Part shown: positions 17,883 through 27,057 of the stretch, piece after piece | Layout: every line of letters starts with the position of its first letter | How positions within the stretch are numbered: the stretch's first letter is position 1 | DNA from: Cellulomonas sp. ES6 | Lineage (GTDB): Bacteria > Actinomycetota > Actinomycetes > Actinomycetales > Cellulomonadaceae | Direction: 5' to 3' | NCBI RefSeq assembly: GCF_030053835.1 | Contig: NZ_CP125655.1 | Location: 496,001-560,000, forward strand | DNA: 64,000 nucleotides | Translations under genes and position numbers: made by a program | Notes under the pieces: model-generated | What the model saw: the letters and a program-made list of their open reading frames with translations, nothing else | Told to the model about the DNA's origin: nothing | The model's database searches: none

Positions 17883-19991
17883 GTGACCGCGTCCTCGCAC
17901 GCCGCGCCCGCTGCGCCCGCCGGAGCCCACGCCCGGCCCGTCCGACCCGTCCTGAGCGCGGGGCTCGCGTTCGGCGGCGACTACAACCCCGAGCAGTGGA
18001 CGCCCGACGTCTGGCGCGAGGACGTCCGCCTCATGCAGGAGGCCGGCGTCACGATCGTCACCGTCGGCGTCTTCTCGTGGGGGCTGCTGGAGCCGCGCGA
18101 GGGCGAGTACGACTGGGACTGGCTCGACGAGGTGCTCGGCCTGCTGCACGACGCCGGGATCGCGGTCGACCTGGCGACGCCCACCGCCGCTCCCCCGAGC
18201 TGGCTCCTGCGCCGGCACCCCGAGCTCCTGCCGGTCGACGCGCACCTGGTCCCGCTGCACCCCGGCGGCCGCCTCGGCTGGTGCCCGAGCAACCGGGTGT
18301 TCCGCGAGTACGCGCTGCGGATGACCACGGCGCTGGCCGACCGCTACGGCTCGCACCCGGCGGTGCGGCTCTGGCACGTCAGCAACGAGCTGGGCGGCGG
18401 CAACGCGCGCTGCTGGTGCGACGTCTCCGCGGCGGCGTTCCGCCGCTGGCTCCGGCAGCGCCACGGCAGCCTCGACGCGCTCAACGCCGCGTGGGGCACG
18501 GCGTTCTGGGGCCACCGGTTCGGCGACTGGGAGGAGATCGAGCCGCCGCGCGGCCAGCGGGACGTGCCGAACCCCGGGCTGTTCCTCGACTACGAGCGAT
18601 TCTCCTCCGACGAGCTGCTCGACCACTACCGGGCCGAGGCCGCGGTGCTGCGGGAGCGCAGCGAGGCGCCCGTCACCACGAACTTCATGGTCGGCGTCGG
18701 GCCGCACGTCGTCGACTACGCGGCCTGGGCGCGCGAGGTCGACGTCGTGGCCACCGACCACTACACGCTCGTCGCGGACCCGCGCCGCGCGCAGGACCTG
18801 GCGTTCGCCGGCGACCGCGTGCGCGGCATGTCGCGCGACCGCGCGCCGTGGCTGCTCATGGAGCACTCCACCGGGGCGCCCAGCTGGCAGGAGCGCAACC
18901 GGGCCAAGGCGCCCGGGGAGATCCTGCGCAACGCGCTCGCGCACGTCGCCCGCGGCTCCGACGGCGCCCTGTTCTTCCAGTGGCGCGCGTCGACCGCCGG
19001 GACCGAGCAGTTCCACTCGGCGATGCTGCCGCACGCCGGCACGGGCACCCGCGTCTGGCGGGAGGTCGTCGAGCTCGGGCAGGTGCTGCGGCGCCTCGCG
19101 CACGTGGCGGGGTCGCCCGTCGAGCCCGCCCGCGTCGCGCTGCTGGTCGACGACGAGTCGGGCTGGGCGCTGCAGCAGGGCCTCAAGCCGCACCGTGCCC
19201 TGCGCTACTCCCGCGAGCCCCGGCTGTGGCACGGCCTGCTGTGGGACCGTCAGGTGCTCGTGGACGTGCTGCCCGCCGACGCGGAGCTCGACGGGTACGA
19301 GCTGGTCCTGGTGCCGAACCTCTTCGTCACCGACGCGGAGCGCGCCGCCCGCCTGGAGCGGTACGTCGCGGACGGCGGCACGGCGCTCATCACGTACCTG
19401 TCGGGGATCGTCGACCGGGACTCCCGCGTGATCCCCGGCGGCTACCCCGGTGCGTACCGCGACTGGCTCGGCGTCTGGACCGAGGAGTTCCGGCCCCTGC
19501 AGCGCGACGAGGTGGTGCACCTGGACGACGGCAGCACCGTGCACGAGTGGACGGAGGACACCGTGCTGGCCGGTGCCGAGCCCGTCCTGCGCTACGCCGA
19601 CGGCGACGGAGCCGGGCGCGCCGCCGTGACCCGGCACCGGCACGGCGCGGGCACCGTCTGGTACGTCGGCGCCCGGCTGGGCGAGGCCACGGCCGCCGCG
19701 GTGCTGGACCAGGTGGTCGCCGGGCTCGACCTGCGGCCCGCCGCGGAGGCGCCGCCGGGGGTCGAGGCGGTGCGCCGCCTCACGCCCGGTGGCGGCGTGC
19801 TGTTCCTGCTCAACCACACGGACGCCGACGCCGAGGTCGTCGCCGCCGGGACCGACCTCGTGACCGGCCGTGCGGTCGGCCCCGTGCTCACGCTGCCCGC
19901 GGGCGGCTGCGCGGTGGTCGACGAGTCCGGCGCCGCGCCGCACGCCACGGCCGGGGCGGCGGCCGACGACGACACGAGGGGTGCCCGGTGA
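17883..19991 (+). CDS. GH42 beta-galactosidase
   Basis: A 702-residue cytoplasmic beta-galactosidase that removes terminal beta-linked galactose from oligosaccharides. GGDYNPEQW at 31-39 is the family opening motif. The likely acid/base is Glu169 (VSNELGG) and the nucleophile Glu327 (LMEHSTG). A beta-barrel catalytic domain is followed by a trimerisation domain (about 395-600) and a small C-terminal domain. GTG at 17883 is chosen for its GGGAG ribosome site; an upstream ATG at 17820 would lie in the promoter. Its stop overlaps the start of the GH36 gene (GTGA), so they are coupled. Confidence 0.95.
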   Translation: MTASSHAAPAAPAGAHARPVRPVLSAGLAFGGDYNPEQWTPDVWREDVRLMQEAGVTIVTVGVFSWGLLEPREGEYDWDWLDEVLGLLHDAGIAVDLATPTAAPPSWLLRRHPELLPVDAHLVPLHPGGRLGWCPSNRVFREYALRMTTALADRYGSHPAVRLWHVSNELGGGNARCWCDVSAAAFRRWLRQRHGSLDALNAAWGTAFWGHRFGDWEEIEPPRGQRDVPNPGLFLDYERFSSDELLDHYRAEAAVLRERSEAPVTTNFMVGVGPHVVDYAAWAREVDVVATDHYTLVADPRRAQDLAFAGDRVRGMSRDRAPWLLMEHSTGAPSWQERNRAKAPGEILRNALAHVARGSDGALFFQWRASTAGTEQFHSAMLPHAGTGTRVWREVVELGQVLRRLAHVAGSPVEPARVALLVDDESGWALQQGLKPHRALRYSREPRLWHGLLWDRQVLVDVLPADAELDGYELVLVPNLFVTDAERAARLERYVADGGTALITYLSGIVDRDSRVIPGGYPGAYRDWLGVWTEEFRPLQRDEVVHLDDGSTVHEWTEDTVLAGAEPVLRYADGDGAGRAAVTRHRHGAGTVWYVGARLGEATAAAVLDQVVAGLDLRPAAEAPPGVEAVRRLTPGGGVLFLLNHTDADAEVVAAGTDLVTGRAVGPVLTLPAGGCAVVDESGAAPHATAGAAADDDTRGAR

Positions 19992-22195
19992 CCACGCTGA
20001 CCCACCACGACGCCGCGCAGGACGACGGGCGCGACGACCGGCACGACGACCGGCACGACGCCCGGCACGACCCGGTGCCCCCCGCACCGCGCCTGCACCG
20101 CCTGCGACGCGCGGGCGTCGACCTCGTCCTGTCGGTGCCCGCGACGGGCCTGCCGGAGGTGCTGCACTGGGGCCCCGACCTCGGCGACCTCGGCGACGGC
20201 GCGGAGCTCCGGGCGGCGCTCGGGCGCACCGTCTCGTCGAGCGCCCTCGACGAGCCCTGGCCGTTGACGGTGCTGCCGGGCGAGCACGACGGGTGGGCCG
20301 GTCGCCCGGGCCTCGCGGGCTCGCGCGACGGGCGGCTGCTCCTGCCGGCGTGGGGCCCGACGCAGGTCGTGGCCGGCGACGGCGTGCTCGAGCTGACCGG
20401 CACCGCCGACGGCCTCGCGCTGCGCACCCGCCTGCACCTGGACGCCGCGGGGGTGCTGCGCGTGCGTCACGAGCTGGAGAACACCGGCGCCACGGCCGTC
20501 GACGTCGCGGCGCTCGAGGCGACGGTGCCCGTGGGCGACGCGGCGGCGGAGCTGCTGGACCTGGCGGGACGCTGGACGCGGGAGCGCAGCCCCCAGCGCC
20601 GCCCGCTCACGCAGGGCAGCCACGCGCGCGAGACCCGGCGCGGCCGCACGGGGCACGACGCCCCCACCCTGCTGGTGGCCGGCACCCCGGGCTTCGGCTC
20701 GGGCCACGGGGAGGTGTGGGCGGTGCACCTCGCGTGGAGCGCCGACGCCGTCTACCGCGTGGACGCGCTGCCCGAGGCGCCGACCGTCCTCGGCGCGGGG
20801 GTGCTGCTGCGCCCGGGCGAGGTGCGCCTCGCGCCCGGCGAGCGGCTCCGCACGCCGGACGTCGTGTTCGTGTGGTCGGACACCGGCCTCGACGGCCTGG
20901 GCGACCGGCTCCACGCCTCGCTGCGGGCCCGGCCCGGCCACCCGCGCGGGGACCGGCCGGTGACGCTGAACACGTGGGAGGCCGTCTACTTCCGGCACGA
21001 CCTCCCGGCGCTGACCCGGCTCGCGGAGGTCGCCGCGGAGGTGGGCGTCGAGCGGTTCGTGCTGGACGACGGCTGGTTCCACGGTCGGCGCGACGACCGC
21101 CGGGGGCTCGGCGACTGGTGGACGGACGCCGGGGTGTGGCCGGACGGCCTCGCCCCGCTCGCGCGCGTGGTGCACGGGCTCGGCATGGAGCTCGGCCTGT
21201 GGGTGGAGCCGGAGATGGTCAACCCGGACTCCGACCTGGCGCGCGCGCACCCCGACTGGCTGCTGCACCCGGCGGGCGCGCCCGGGCGCACCTGGCGGCA
21301 CCAGCACGTCCTGGACGTCGCGCGGCCGGAGGTCGCCGCCTACCTGCTGGAGGCGATCTCCGCGGTGGTCACCGCCTCCGGGGTCGGCTACCTGAAGTGG
21401 GACCAGAACCGCGACCTGCTGGAGGCGGTCCACGACGGGCGGGCGGGCGTCGTCCGGCACACCGAGGCGGTGTACGCGCTGATCGACGCCGTGCGGGAGC
21501 GCCACCCCGGCCTGGAGGTGGAGTCGTGCGCGTCCGGCGGCGCGCGCGTCGACCTGGGGATCCTCGAGCGCACCGACCGGGTGTGGGCGTCCGACACCAA
21601 CGACCCCCTCGAGCGCCTCGAGATCCAGCGCTGGACCGAGCTGCTGGTGCCGCCGGAGCTCATCGGGTCGCACGTCGGGCCGGGGCGCGCGCACACCACG
21701 CGACGGGTCTCCGACCTGGGGCTGCGCATCGCCGTCGCGCTCGTCGGCTCGGCCGGCGTCGAGTGGGACATCACCGGCTGCTCCCCCGCCGAGCTCGAGC
21801 AGCTCCGGTCCGGCATCGCGGCGTACCGGCGGCTGCGCGGGCTGCTCCACACCGGGGCGGTGCGGCACCCCGAGCAGCCCGACCCGGGCCTGCACGTCAC
21901 GCAGGTGCTCGCCCCGGACGGCTCGGCGGCGGTGGTGCGGGTGGCCCGCACCACGACGGGACCGCGCGCGCTGCCCACGGTGCTGCGGGTGCCGGGCCTG
22001 GACGCGGCGAGCCGCTACCGGGTGCGTCCCGTGCCGGAGCTCGCCGTCCCGGCGGCGCTCGACGTCCAGCCCCCGCCGTGGCTCGCCCGCGGCGAGGTGC
22101 ACCTCGGCGGCGCGGCGCTGGCCGGCGCCGGGGTGCGCCTGCCGCTGCTCGCGCCCGGTCAGGCGCTGGTGCTGGAGGTGACGCGGGCGGACTGA
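19988..22195 (+). CDS. GH36 alpha-galactosidase
   Basis: A 735-residue alpha-galactosidase that releases alpha-1,6-galactose from raffinose- or galactomannan-type oligosaccharides. The KWDQNRD motif gives nucleophile Asp472, and ASDTND gives the acid/base Asp536. FVLDDGWFHGRRDD (near 357-370) is the conserved GH36 substrate motif. The N-terminus has a low-complexity Asp/Arg/His run (about 12-28) encoded by short repeats. No signal peptide is seen, so the enzyme is cytoplasmic. It is coupled to GH42 by a 4-base overlap. Its 3' end overlaps the convergent LacI-like gene by 37 bases. Confidence 0.95.
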   Translation: MTTLTHHDAAQDDGRDDRHDDRHDARHDPVPPAPRLHRLRRAGVDLVLSVPATGLPEVLHWGPDLGDLGDGAELRAALGRTVSSSALDEPWPLTVLPGEHDGWAGRPGLAGSRDGRLLLPAWGPTQVVAGDGVLELTGTADGLALRTRLHLDAAGVLRVRHELENTGATAVDVAALEATVPVGDAAAELLDLAGRWTRERSPQRRPLTQGSHARETRRGRTGHDAPTLLVAGTPGFGSGHGEVWAVHLAWSADAVYRVDALPEAPTVLGAGVLLRPGEVRLAPGERLRTPDVVFVWSDTGLDGLGDRLHASLRARPGHPRGDRPVTLNTWEAVYFRHDLPALTRLAEVAAEVGVERFVLDDGWFHGRRDDRRGLGDWWTDAGVWPDGLAPLARVVHGLGMELGLWVEPEMVNPDSDLARAHPDWLLHPAGAPGRTWRHQHVLDVARPEVAAYLLEAISAVVTASGVGYLKWDQNRDLLEAVHDGRAGVVRHTEAVYALIDAVRERHPGLEVESCASGGARVDLGILERTDRVWASDTNDPLERLEIQRWTELLVPPELIGSHVGPGRAHTTRRVSDLGLRIAVALVGSAGVEWDITGCSPAELEQLRSGIAAYRRLRGLLHTGAVRHPEQPDPGLHVTQVLAPDGSAAVVRVARTTTGPRALPTVLRVPGLDAASRYRVRPVPELAVPAALDVQPPPWLARGEVHLGGAALAGAGVRLPLLAPGQALVLEVTRAD

Positions 22196-23067
22196 CCGGA
22201 CTGGCCGGGCTGGACCGGCGGGGCGGGCGGGGCCGTCGACCCGCGGGGGACGACGAGCACCCCCCGGGCCTGGACGACCCGCACCGGCTCCGGCGCCAGC
22301 AGCACCTCGGCCGACCGGAGCCCGAGCCCGCGGATGTCGCGCGCCACGACGGACAGCGGCGGGTGCGCCAGCCGGCACTCGGGCGAGTCGTCCCACGCGA
22401 GCAGCGACAGGTCCTGCGGCACGCGCCGGCCGAGCGCCGCGGCGGCGTCGAGCGCGGCCACCGCCATGACGTCGTTGTCGAACATCACGGCGGTCACGCC
22501 GGGGTCCGCGGTGAGCAGCGCGCGCAGGGCCGCCGCGCCGGAGTCGGCGCTGTAGTCCCCCTCGACGGTCGTCCCGTGCGCGCCCGCCGCGGCCACGTGC
22601 CGCGCGAACGCCCGCGTGCGGATCGCGGTGTGGAACAGCTCCGGAGGCCCGGAGACCCGCCCGATGCGGGTGTGCCCCAGGCGGACCAGGAAGTCCACGG
22701 CCGCGCCCATCGCGGCGTCGTTGTCGACGTCGATGCGCGTGACGTCCGTGCGGTCGTGCTCGCCCAGCAGCACCACGGCCAGGCCGAGGTCCCGGCAGAG
22801 CCCGATGCGGGGGTCGTCCGTCACCAGGTCGCTGACCAGCACCGCCGAGACGGTCCCGGCCGCCGCCCACCGCTCGTAGGTGGCGGTCTCCTCCTCGGCG
22901 GTCGCGACCAGGTGCACCAGCAGGTGGCCGCCGTGCTCGGCGAGCACGTGCTCCATGCCGTCGAACAGCGCCGTGTGGAACGGGGCGAGGCCGCGGTGCC
23001 CGCGGGTCCGCCGGACCACGGCGCCGACGACGACGCCGGCGGCGGGCGGCGTCCGGGTGGGCTGCAT
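22159..23067 (-). CDS. LacI-type effector-binding protein without HTH
   Basis: A 302-residue protein matching the periplasmic-binding-like sensor domain of LacI/GalR regulators (GVVVGAVV near 11-18, the LVSDLV and RIDVDNDAAMGAAVDFLVRLGHTRIG segments, VPQDLSLLAWDD near 240-252). It lacks the helix-turn-helix of about 55 residues that normally comes first. The ATG at 23067 follows a CATACT -10 box by 6 bases. Only 105 bases separate it from the divergent ROK gene, too few to encode an HTH, so it is not a mis-called start. It may be a sensor acting through a partner or a degraded regulator. Confidence 0.8.
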   Translation of the reverse strand: MQPTRTPPAAGVVVGAVVRRTRGHRGLAPFHTALFDGMEHVLAEHGGHLLVHLVATAEEETATYERWAAAGTVSAVLVSDLVTDDPRIGLCRDLGLAVVLLGEHDRTDVTRIDVDNDAAMGAAVDFLVRLGHTRIGRVSGPPELFHTAIRTRAFARHVAAAGAHGTTVEGDYSADSGAAALRALLTADPGVTAVMFDNDVMAVAALDAAAALGRRVPQDLSLLAWDDSPECRLAHPPLSVVARDIRGLGLRSAEVLLAPEPVRVVQARGVLVVPRGSTAPPAPPVQPGQSGQSARVTSSTSA

Positions 23068-23073
23068 GAGGGC

Positions 23074-23079
23074 AGTATG
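23074..23079 (-). promoter_or_regulatory. -10 element, leaderless start of the LacI-like gene
   Basis: CATACT on the minus strand, 6 bases from the ATG. It fixes the N-terminus of the HTH-less protein. Confidence 0.5.
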
Positions 23080-23172
23080 GCCGGTCGCCCGTCCGGGCGG
23101 CGGCGCTGTGCGATCATCGCCTGCGTCAGCGGCGCCGCGCGTCGCGTCCGCCGCGAGGGAGCCGAGGAGCCC

Positions 23173-24357
23173 ATGAGCCAGGTCCGCGGGCACCCCGCGA
23201 GCAGGGGGGCCGTCCTCGACGCGCTGCGGCTGCGCGGGTCGGCCAGCCGGGCGGAGCTCGCCGAGCTCACCGGGCTGACGCAGGCGACGATCTCGCACGT
23301 CGTGCGCTCGCTGCTGGACGACGGGCTGCTGCGGGAGACCGGCGAGCGCGAGTTCACGGGCGGCAAGCCGCGCGTGCTGCTCACCCTGGAGGTGCGGGCG
23401 ATCTGCGCGCTCGGCGTCCAGCTCGCGGCCGACTGGGTCGTGGTGACGGTGGTCGACGCGGTCGGCGCGATGATCGGCCGCGCGCGGGTCCGCGGCGCCC
23501 GGGACCGGGAGCCCGGCGAGGTGCTGGAGCAGGTGGCGCGCGTCATCGGCGAGCTGCTCGTCACCACGGGCGTCGACGCCGCCCGCATCGTCGGGATCGG
23601 CCTGGCCACGCCCGGGCTGCTCGACGTGGACCGCGGCCTCATCCTGCGGTCGCGCTCGCTGCCGGGCTGGGGCGGCCACCCGCTGCGCGCCGAGCTGGAG
23701 CGGCTCACCGGCCTGCCCGTGGTGGTCGACAACGACGCCAGCGCCGCCGCGCTCGGGCAGTTCTGGGGCGGGACCAGCGCCGACTCCCGCGCCCACTGCA
23801 CGATCCACATGGGGGCCAGCGTCGGCGCCGGCATCGTGCTCGACGGGGCCGTGCTGCGGGGCGCGAGCTCCAACACCGGCGCCATCGGGCACCTGAACGT
23901 GCGACGCGGCAGCGTGTGGCGGGGCCGAGCCGTCGAGGACGTCGTCGTGCCGCGGTCGGTCGCGGAGCGGGCGCGGGCGCTGGTCGCCACCGGCACGGCG
24001 ACGCGCATCCGGCTGGACCCGGGCGGCGACTGGGACAACGACTTCGACGCCGTGGCGACGGCCGCCGTGCAGGGCGACGAGGTCGCGCTCGAGCTCATCG
24101 AGGAGTCCGCCGAGCACCTCGCGGACGCGGTGCTCGCGCTCACCGACCTGCTCGACCTGGACTCGGTGGTGCTCGCCGGGCCGGCGTTCGCGGTGGCCGG
24201 GACGGTGTACCTGCGCCACCTGGAGCAGCGCCTCGCCCACGAGGCGTTCGCCGCCGACCGCCACCCGGTGCGGGTGGCCCTGTCCCGGCAGGTCGCGGAC
24301 GCCGCGGCCGTCGGGGCGGCGTCCCTCGTGCTGCAGCGGGCGCTCTCGCCGCGCTGA
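23173..24357 (+). CDS. ROK-family regulator lacking the zinc motif
   Basis: A 394-residue ROK protein with an N-terminal winged HTH (SRAELAELTGLTQATISHVV, about 22-41) and a ROK domain. The sugar-fold motifs GIGLATPGLLD and VVDNDASAAALGQFWGG are present. Where ROK proteins carry the zinc-binding CxCGxxGCxE, this one has GHLNVRRGSVWRGR without cysteine, so the metal site is absent. The ATG at 23173 has a GGAG ribosome site. It lies directly upstream of the GH2-GH1 pair, which it probably controls through the site at 24389-24410. Confidence 0.9.
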   Translation: MSQVRGHPASRGAVLDALRLRGSASRAELAELTGLTQATISHVVRSLLDDGLLRETGEREFTGGKPRVLLTLEVRAICALGVQLAADWVVVTVVDAVGAMIGRARVRGARDREPGEVLEQVARVIGELLVTTGVDAARIVGIGLATPGLLDVDRGLILRSRSLPGWGGHPLRAELERLTGLPVVVDNDASAAALGQFWGGTSADSRAHCTIHMGASVGAGIVLDGAVLRGASSNTGAIGHLNVRRGSVWRGRAVEDVVVPRSVAERARALVATGTATRIRLDPGGDWDNDFDAVATAAVQGDEVALELIEESAEHLADAVLALTDLLDLDSVVLAGPAFAVAGTVYLRHLEQRLAHEAFAADRHPVRVALSRQVADAAAVGAASLVLQRALSPR

Positions 24358-24388
24358 GCCGTGGCGCCGACGCCCCACCCCGCCTTAC

Positions 24389-24418
24389 TTGACTCGCCTA
24401 ACAAAGTCCGGCGATAGT
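24389..24418 (+). promoter_or_regulatory. Promoter/operator of the GH2-GH1 pair
   Basis: TTGACT (24389-24394), 18-base spacer and GATAGT (24413-24418). The first 12 bases, TTGACTCGCCTA, match the transporter promoter (TTGACTCGCGTA) with one difference, which suggests co-regulation. Confidence 0.6.
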
Positions 24419-24468
24419 GGAGGAGGCCGCAGCGACGCGGCTCCCCGCTCAGCGAAAGAGGACCCCGC

Positions 24469-27057
24469 ATGCCCTCCCTCAGCCTCGACGGCCCCTGGAC
24501 GGTCACGGCCCTGTCGGGAGAGGTCCCGCCGCACCTGCTCGGGCGGGACGTCCCCGCCGCGGTCCCCGGGTGCGTCCACCTCGACCTGCTCGCGGCCGGC
24601 CTGATCGACGAGCCGTTCGACGCCGACAACGAGGCCGCCCAGCAGTGGATCGGCTCCACGGTCTGGCGCTTCGCCCGCACGTTCACCTGGGCGCCCGACG
24701 GCGAGGACCGCCACGACCTCGTCGCCCTCGGGCTCGACACCCTCGCCACCGTGGTGCTGAACGGCACCGTCGTCGGGCAGACCGCGAACCAGAACCGCTC
24801 CTACCGCTGGGGCGTCGACCACCTGCTCGTCGAGGGCGAGAACCGCATCGAGGTCACCTTCGACGCCCCCGTCCCCGCCGCCGAGCGTCGCGAGCGCGAG
24901 AACGGCGGCCCGCTGTTCCACGTCAACCACCACCCGTACAACGCGCTGCGCAAGACGGCGTCGAACTTCGGCTGGGACTGGGGCATCGACGTCGCGACGT
25001 CGGGCATCTGGCAGTCGATCGCCGTCGAGGGCTGGAGCGACGTCCGCATCGACGCGGTCCGCCCGCTCGTGGACGTGGCCGGCGACGCCGGGCTGCTCAC
25101 CGCGCACGTGGACCTCGTGGACGACGGCGTCCCCCGCACGCGCCCCGTGCGGGTCACCGTGTCCCGCGACGGCCGGGTGCGCGCGACCGCCACGGCCGCG
25201 GTCCGGGGGTCCGGCGCCGTCACCGTGGCCGTCCCCGACGTCGAGCTGTGGTGGCCCCGCGGGCACGGCGCGCAGCCGCTGTACGACGTCGAGGTCGCCG
25301 TCCTGGACGAGGCCACCGGCGAGCCCGGACCGCGGTGGACCCACGCGCTCGGGTTCCGCACCGTCCGGCTGCGCACCGAGGCCGACGCCCACGGCCACCC
25401 CTTCGAGATCCTCGTCAACGACCGGCCCGTCCACGTGCGCGGTGCCAACTGGATCCCGGACGACGCGTTCGTCACCCGCGTCGACCGGGACCGCCTGGAG
25501 CGCCGCGTCGCCGACGCCGTCGAGGCGAACATGAACCTGCTGCGCATCTGGGGCGGCGGCATGTACGAGGCGGACGACCTGTACGAGATCTGCACCCGCG
25601 AGGGCGTGCTCGTCTGGCAGGACTTCCTGCTGGCCTGCGCCGCCTACGCCGAGGAGCCCTGGCTGGCCGAGGAGATCGAGGCCGAGGCCCGCGAGGCCGT
25701 CACCCGCCTGAGCCGGCACACCAGCCTCGTGCTGTGGAACGGCAACAACGAGAACCTGGTCGGGTACGCCGAGTGGGGCTGGCGCGGCACGCTCCAGGGC
25801 CGCACGTGGGGCGACGACTACTACCGCCGGATGTTCCCGGAGATCCTCGCCGAGCTCGACCCGACCCGGCCGTACATCCCCGGCAGCCCCTACTCCTCCG
25901 ACGCGCACCTGTCCCCCAACCTGCCGACCGACGGCACCGTGCACGTCTGGGACGTCTGGAACGAGAAGGACTACCGCGCGTACACCGAGTGGCTGCCGCG
26001 CTTCGTGGCCGAGTTCGGGTTCCAGGGGCCGGCGGCGTGGACCACGCTGTTCGACGTCGTCCACGACGCCCCGCTCGACCCCGACGGCGCCGAGCTGCTG
26101 GTCCACCAGAAGGCGAACAACGGCAACCTCAAGCTGGCACGCGGCCTGCGCGGGCACCTGCCCGAGCCGCGCACCATCGACGACTGGCACTTCGCGACGC
26201 AGCTCAACCAGGCGCACGCCCTGCGGTTCGGCATCGCGCACTTCCGGTCCCTCGCGCCGTACTGCACCGGGACGGTCGTGTGGCAGCTCAACGACGACTG
26301 GCCCGTGGTGTCCTGGGCGGCCGTCGACCACGGCGAGCGCCGCAAGCCGCTCTGGTACGCCCTGCGCGACGTGTACGCCCCGCGCTTCGTGACCGTCCAG
26401 CCGGCGGACCCGCTGTCCGCGCCCCTCGTGGGCTCGCTGGCCGCCGGCCCGGCGGACCGGTACGAGGCCGCGGGCGGCGGCGAGGTCACGCACGCGCTCG
26501 TGCTCCACAACGACACCGACGAGGCGTACGCCGGCGAGGCGGTCCTGCAGCGGGTGCGGCTGGACGGCGACGTCGTGGCGCGGGCCACGCTCCCGGTGAC
26601 CGTGCCGGCGCGCGGCGTCGCGCGGGTCGCCGTGCCGGGCGACGTCCTGACGTCCGACGACCCCGCGCGGGAGGTCGTCACCGTCGACGTCCCGGGCTTC
26701 GCGCGGGTCGTGCACGACCTGGCGGAGGTGGTCGACCAGGCGCTCGACCCGGACGCGCTCGAGGCCGACGTCCGCACCACGCCCGACGGGGCCGTCGTCA
26801 CCGTCCGCGCCCGCTCCTACGTGCGCGACGTGACCGTGCTCGCCGACCGGGCGCACCCCGACGCGCGCGTCGACGCCTCCCTGGTCAGCCTGCTGCCGGG
26901 CGAGGAGGCCGTGTTCACGCTCACGGCCGGGGTGCCGCTGGAGGCGGAGGCGGTGCTCGACCCGCGCGTGCTGCGGCACGCGGGGCAGCTGCTGGGCGAG
27001 CCCGTGGGCGAGCCGCTGGCCGGCGCGGTGGCGGTCGCGACGGGAGCGGGCGCGTGA
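24469..27057 (+). CDS. GH2 beta-mannosidase
   Basis: An 862-residue glycoside hydrolase family 2 enzyme of the beta-mannosidase type, removing terminal beta-mannose from manno-oligosaccharides. The N-terminal jelly-roll (about 1-190) has NHHPYNALRKTASNFGWDWG, a mannosidase hallmark. The central Ig-like domain is followed by the barrel with acid/base Glu428 (WNGNNE) and nucleophile Glu515 (AEFGFQG). A C-terminal Ig-like domain covers about 690-850. The ATG at 24469 has an AGAGGA ribosome site. No signal peptide. It overlaps GH1 by four bases. Confidence 0.94.
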   Translation: MPSLSLDGPWTVTALSGEVPPHLLGRDVPAAVPGCVHLDLLAAGLIDEPFDADNEAAQQWIGSTVWRFARTFTWAPDGEDRHDLVALGLDTLATVVLNGTVVGQTANQNRSYRWGVDHLLVEGENRIEVTFDAPVPAAERRERENGGPLFHVNHHPYNALRKTASNFGWDWGIDVATSGIWQSIAVEGWSDVRIDAVRPLVDVAGDAGLLTAHVDLVDDGVPRTRPVRVTVSRDGRVRATATAAVRGSGAVTVAVPDVELWWPRGHGAQPLYDVEVAVLDEATGEPGPRWTHALGFRTVRLRTEADAHGHPFEILVNDRPVHVRGANWIPDDAFVTRVDRDRLERRVADAVEANMNLLRIWGGGMYEADDLYEICTREGVLVWQDFLLACAAYAEEPWLAEEIEAEAREAVTRLSRHTSLVLWNGNNENLVGYAEWGWRGTLQGRTWGDDYYRRMFPEILAELDPTRPYIPGSPYSSDAHLSPNLPTDGTVHVWDVWNEKDYRAYTEWLPRFVAEFGFQGPAAWTTLFDVVHDAPLDPDGAELLVHQKANNGNLKLARGLRGHLPEPRTIDDWHFATQLNQAHALRFGIAHFRSLAPYCTGTVVWQLNDDWPVVSWAAVDHGERRKPLWYALRDVYAPRFVTVQPADPLSAPLVGSLAAGPADRYEAAGGGEVTHALVLHNDTDEAYAGEAVLQRVRLDGDVVARATLPVTVPARGVARVAVPGDVLTSDDPAREVVTVDVPGFARVVHDLAEVVDQALDPDALEADVRTTPDGAVVTVRARSYVRDVTVLADRAHPDARVDASLVSLLPGEEAVFTLTAGVPLEAEAVLDPRVLRHAGQLLGEPVGEPLAGAVAVATGAGA

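Noticed and set aside
23068..23172. Hidden helix-turn-helix upstream of the LacI-like gene
   Set aside because: The spacer is 105 bases and its minus-strand translations show no HTH; a frameshift cannot restore a 55-residue domain.
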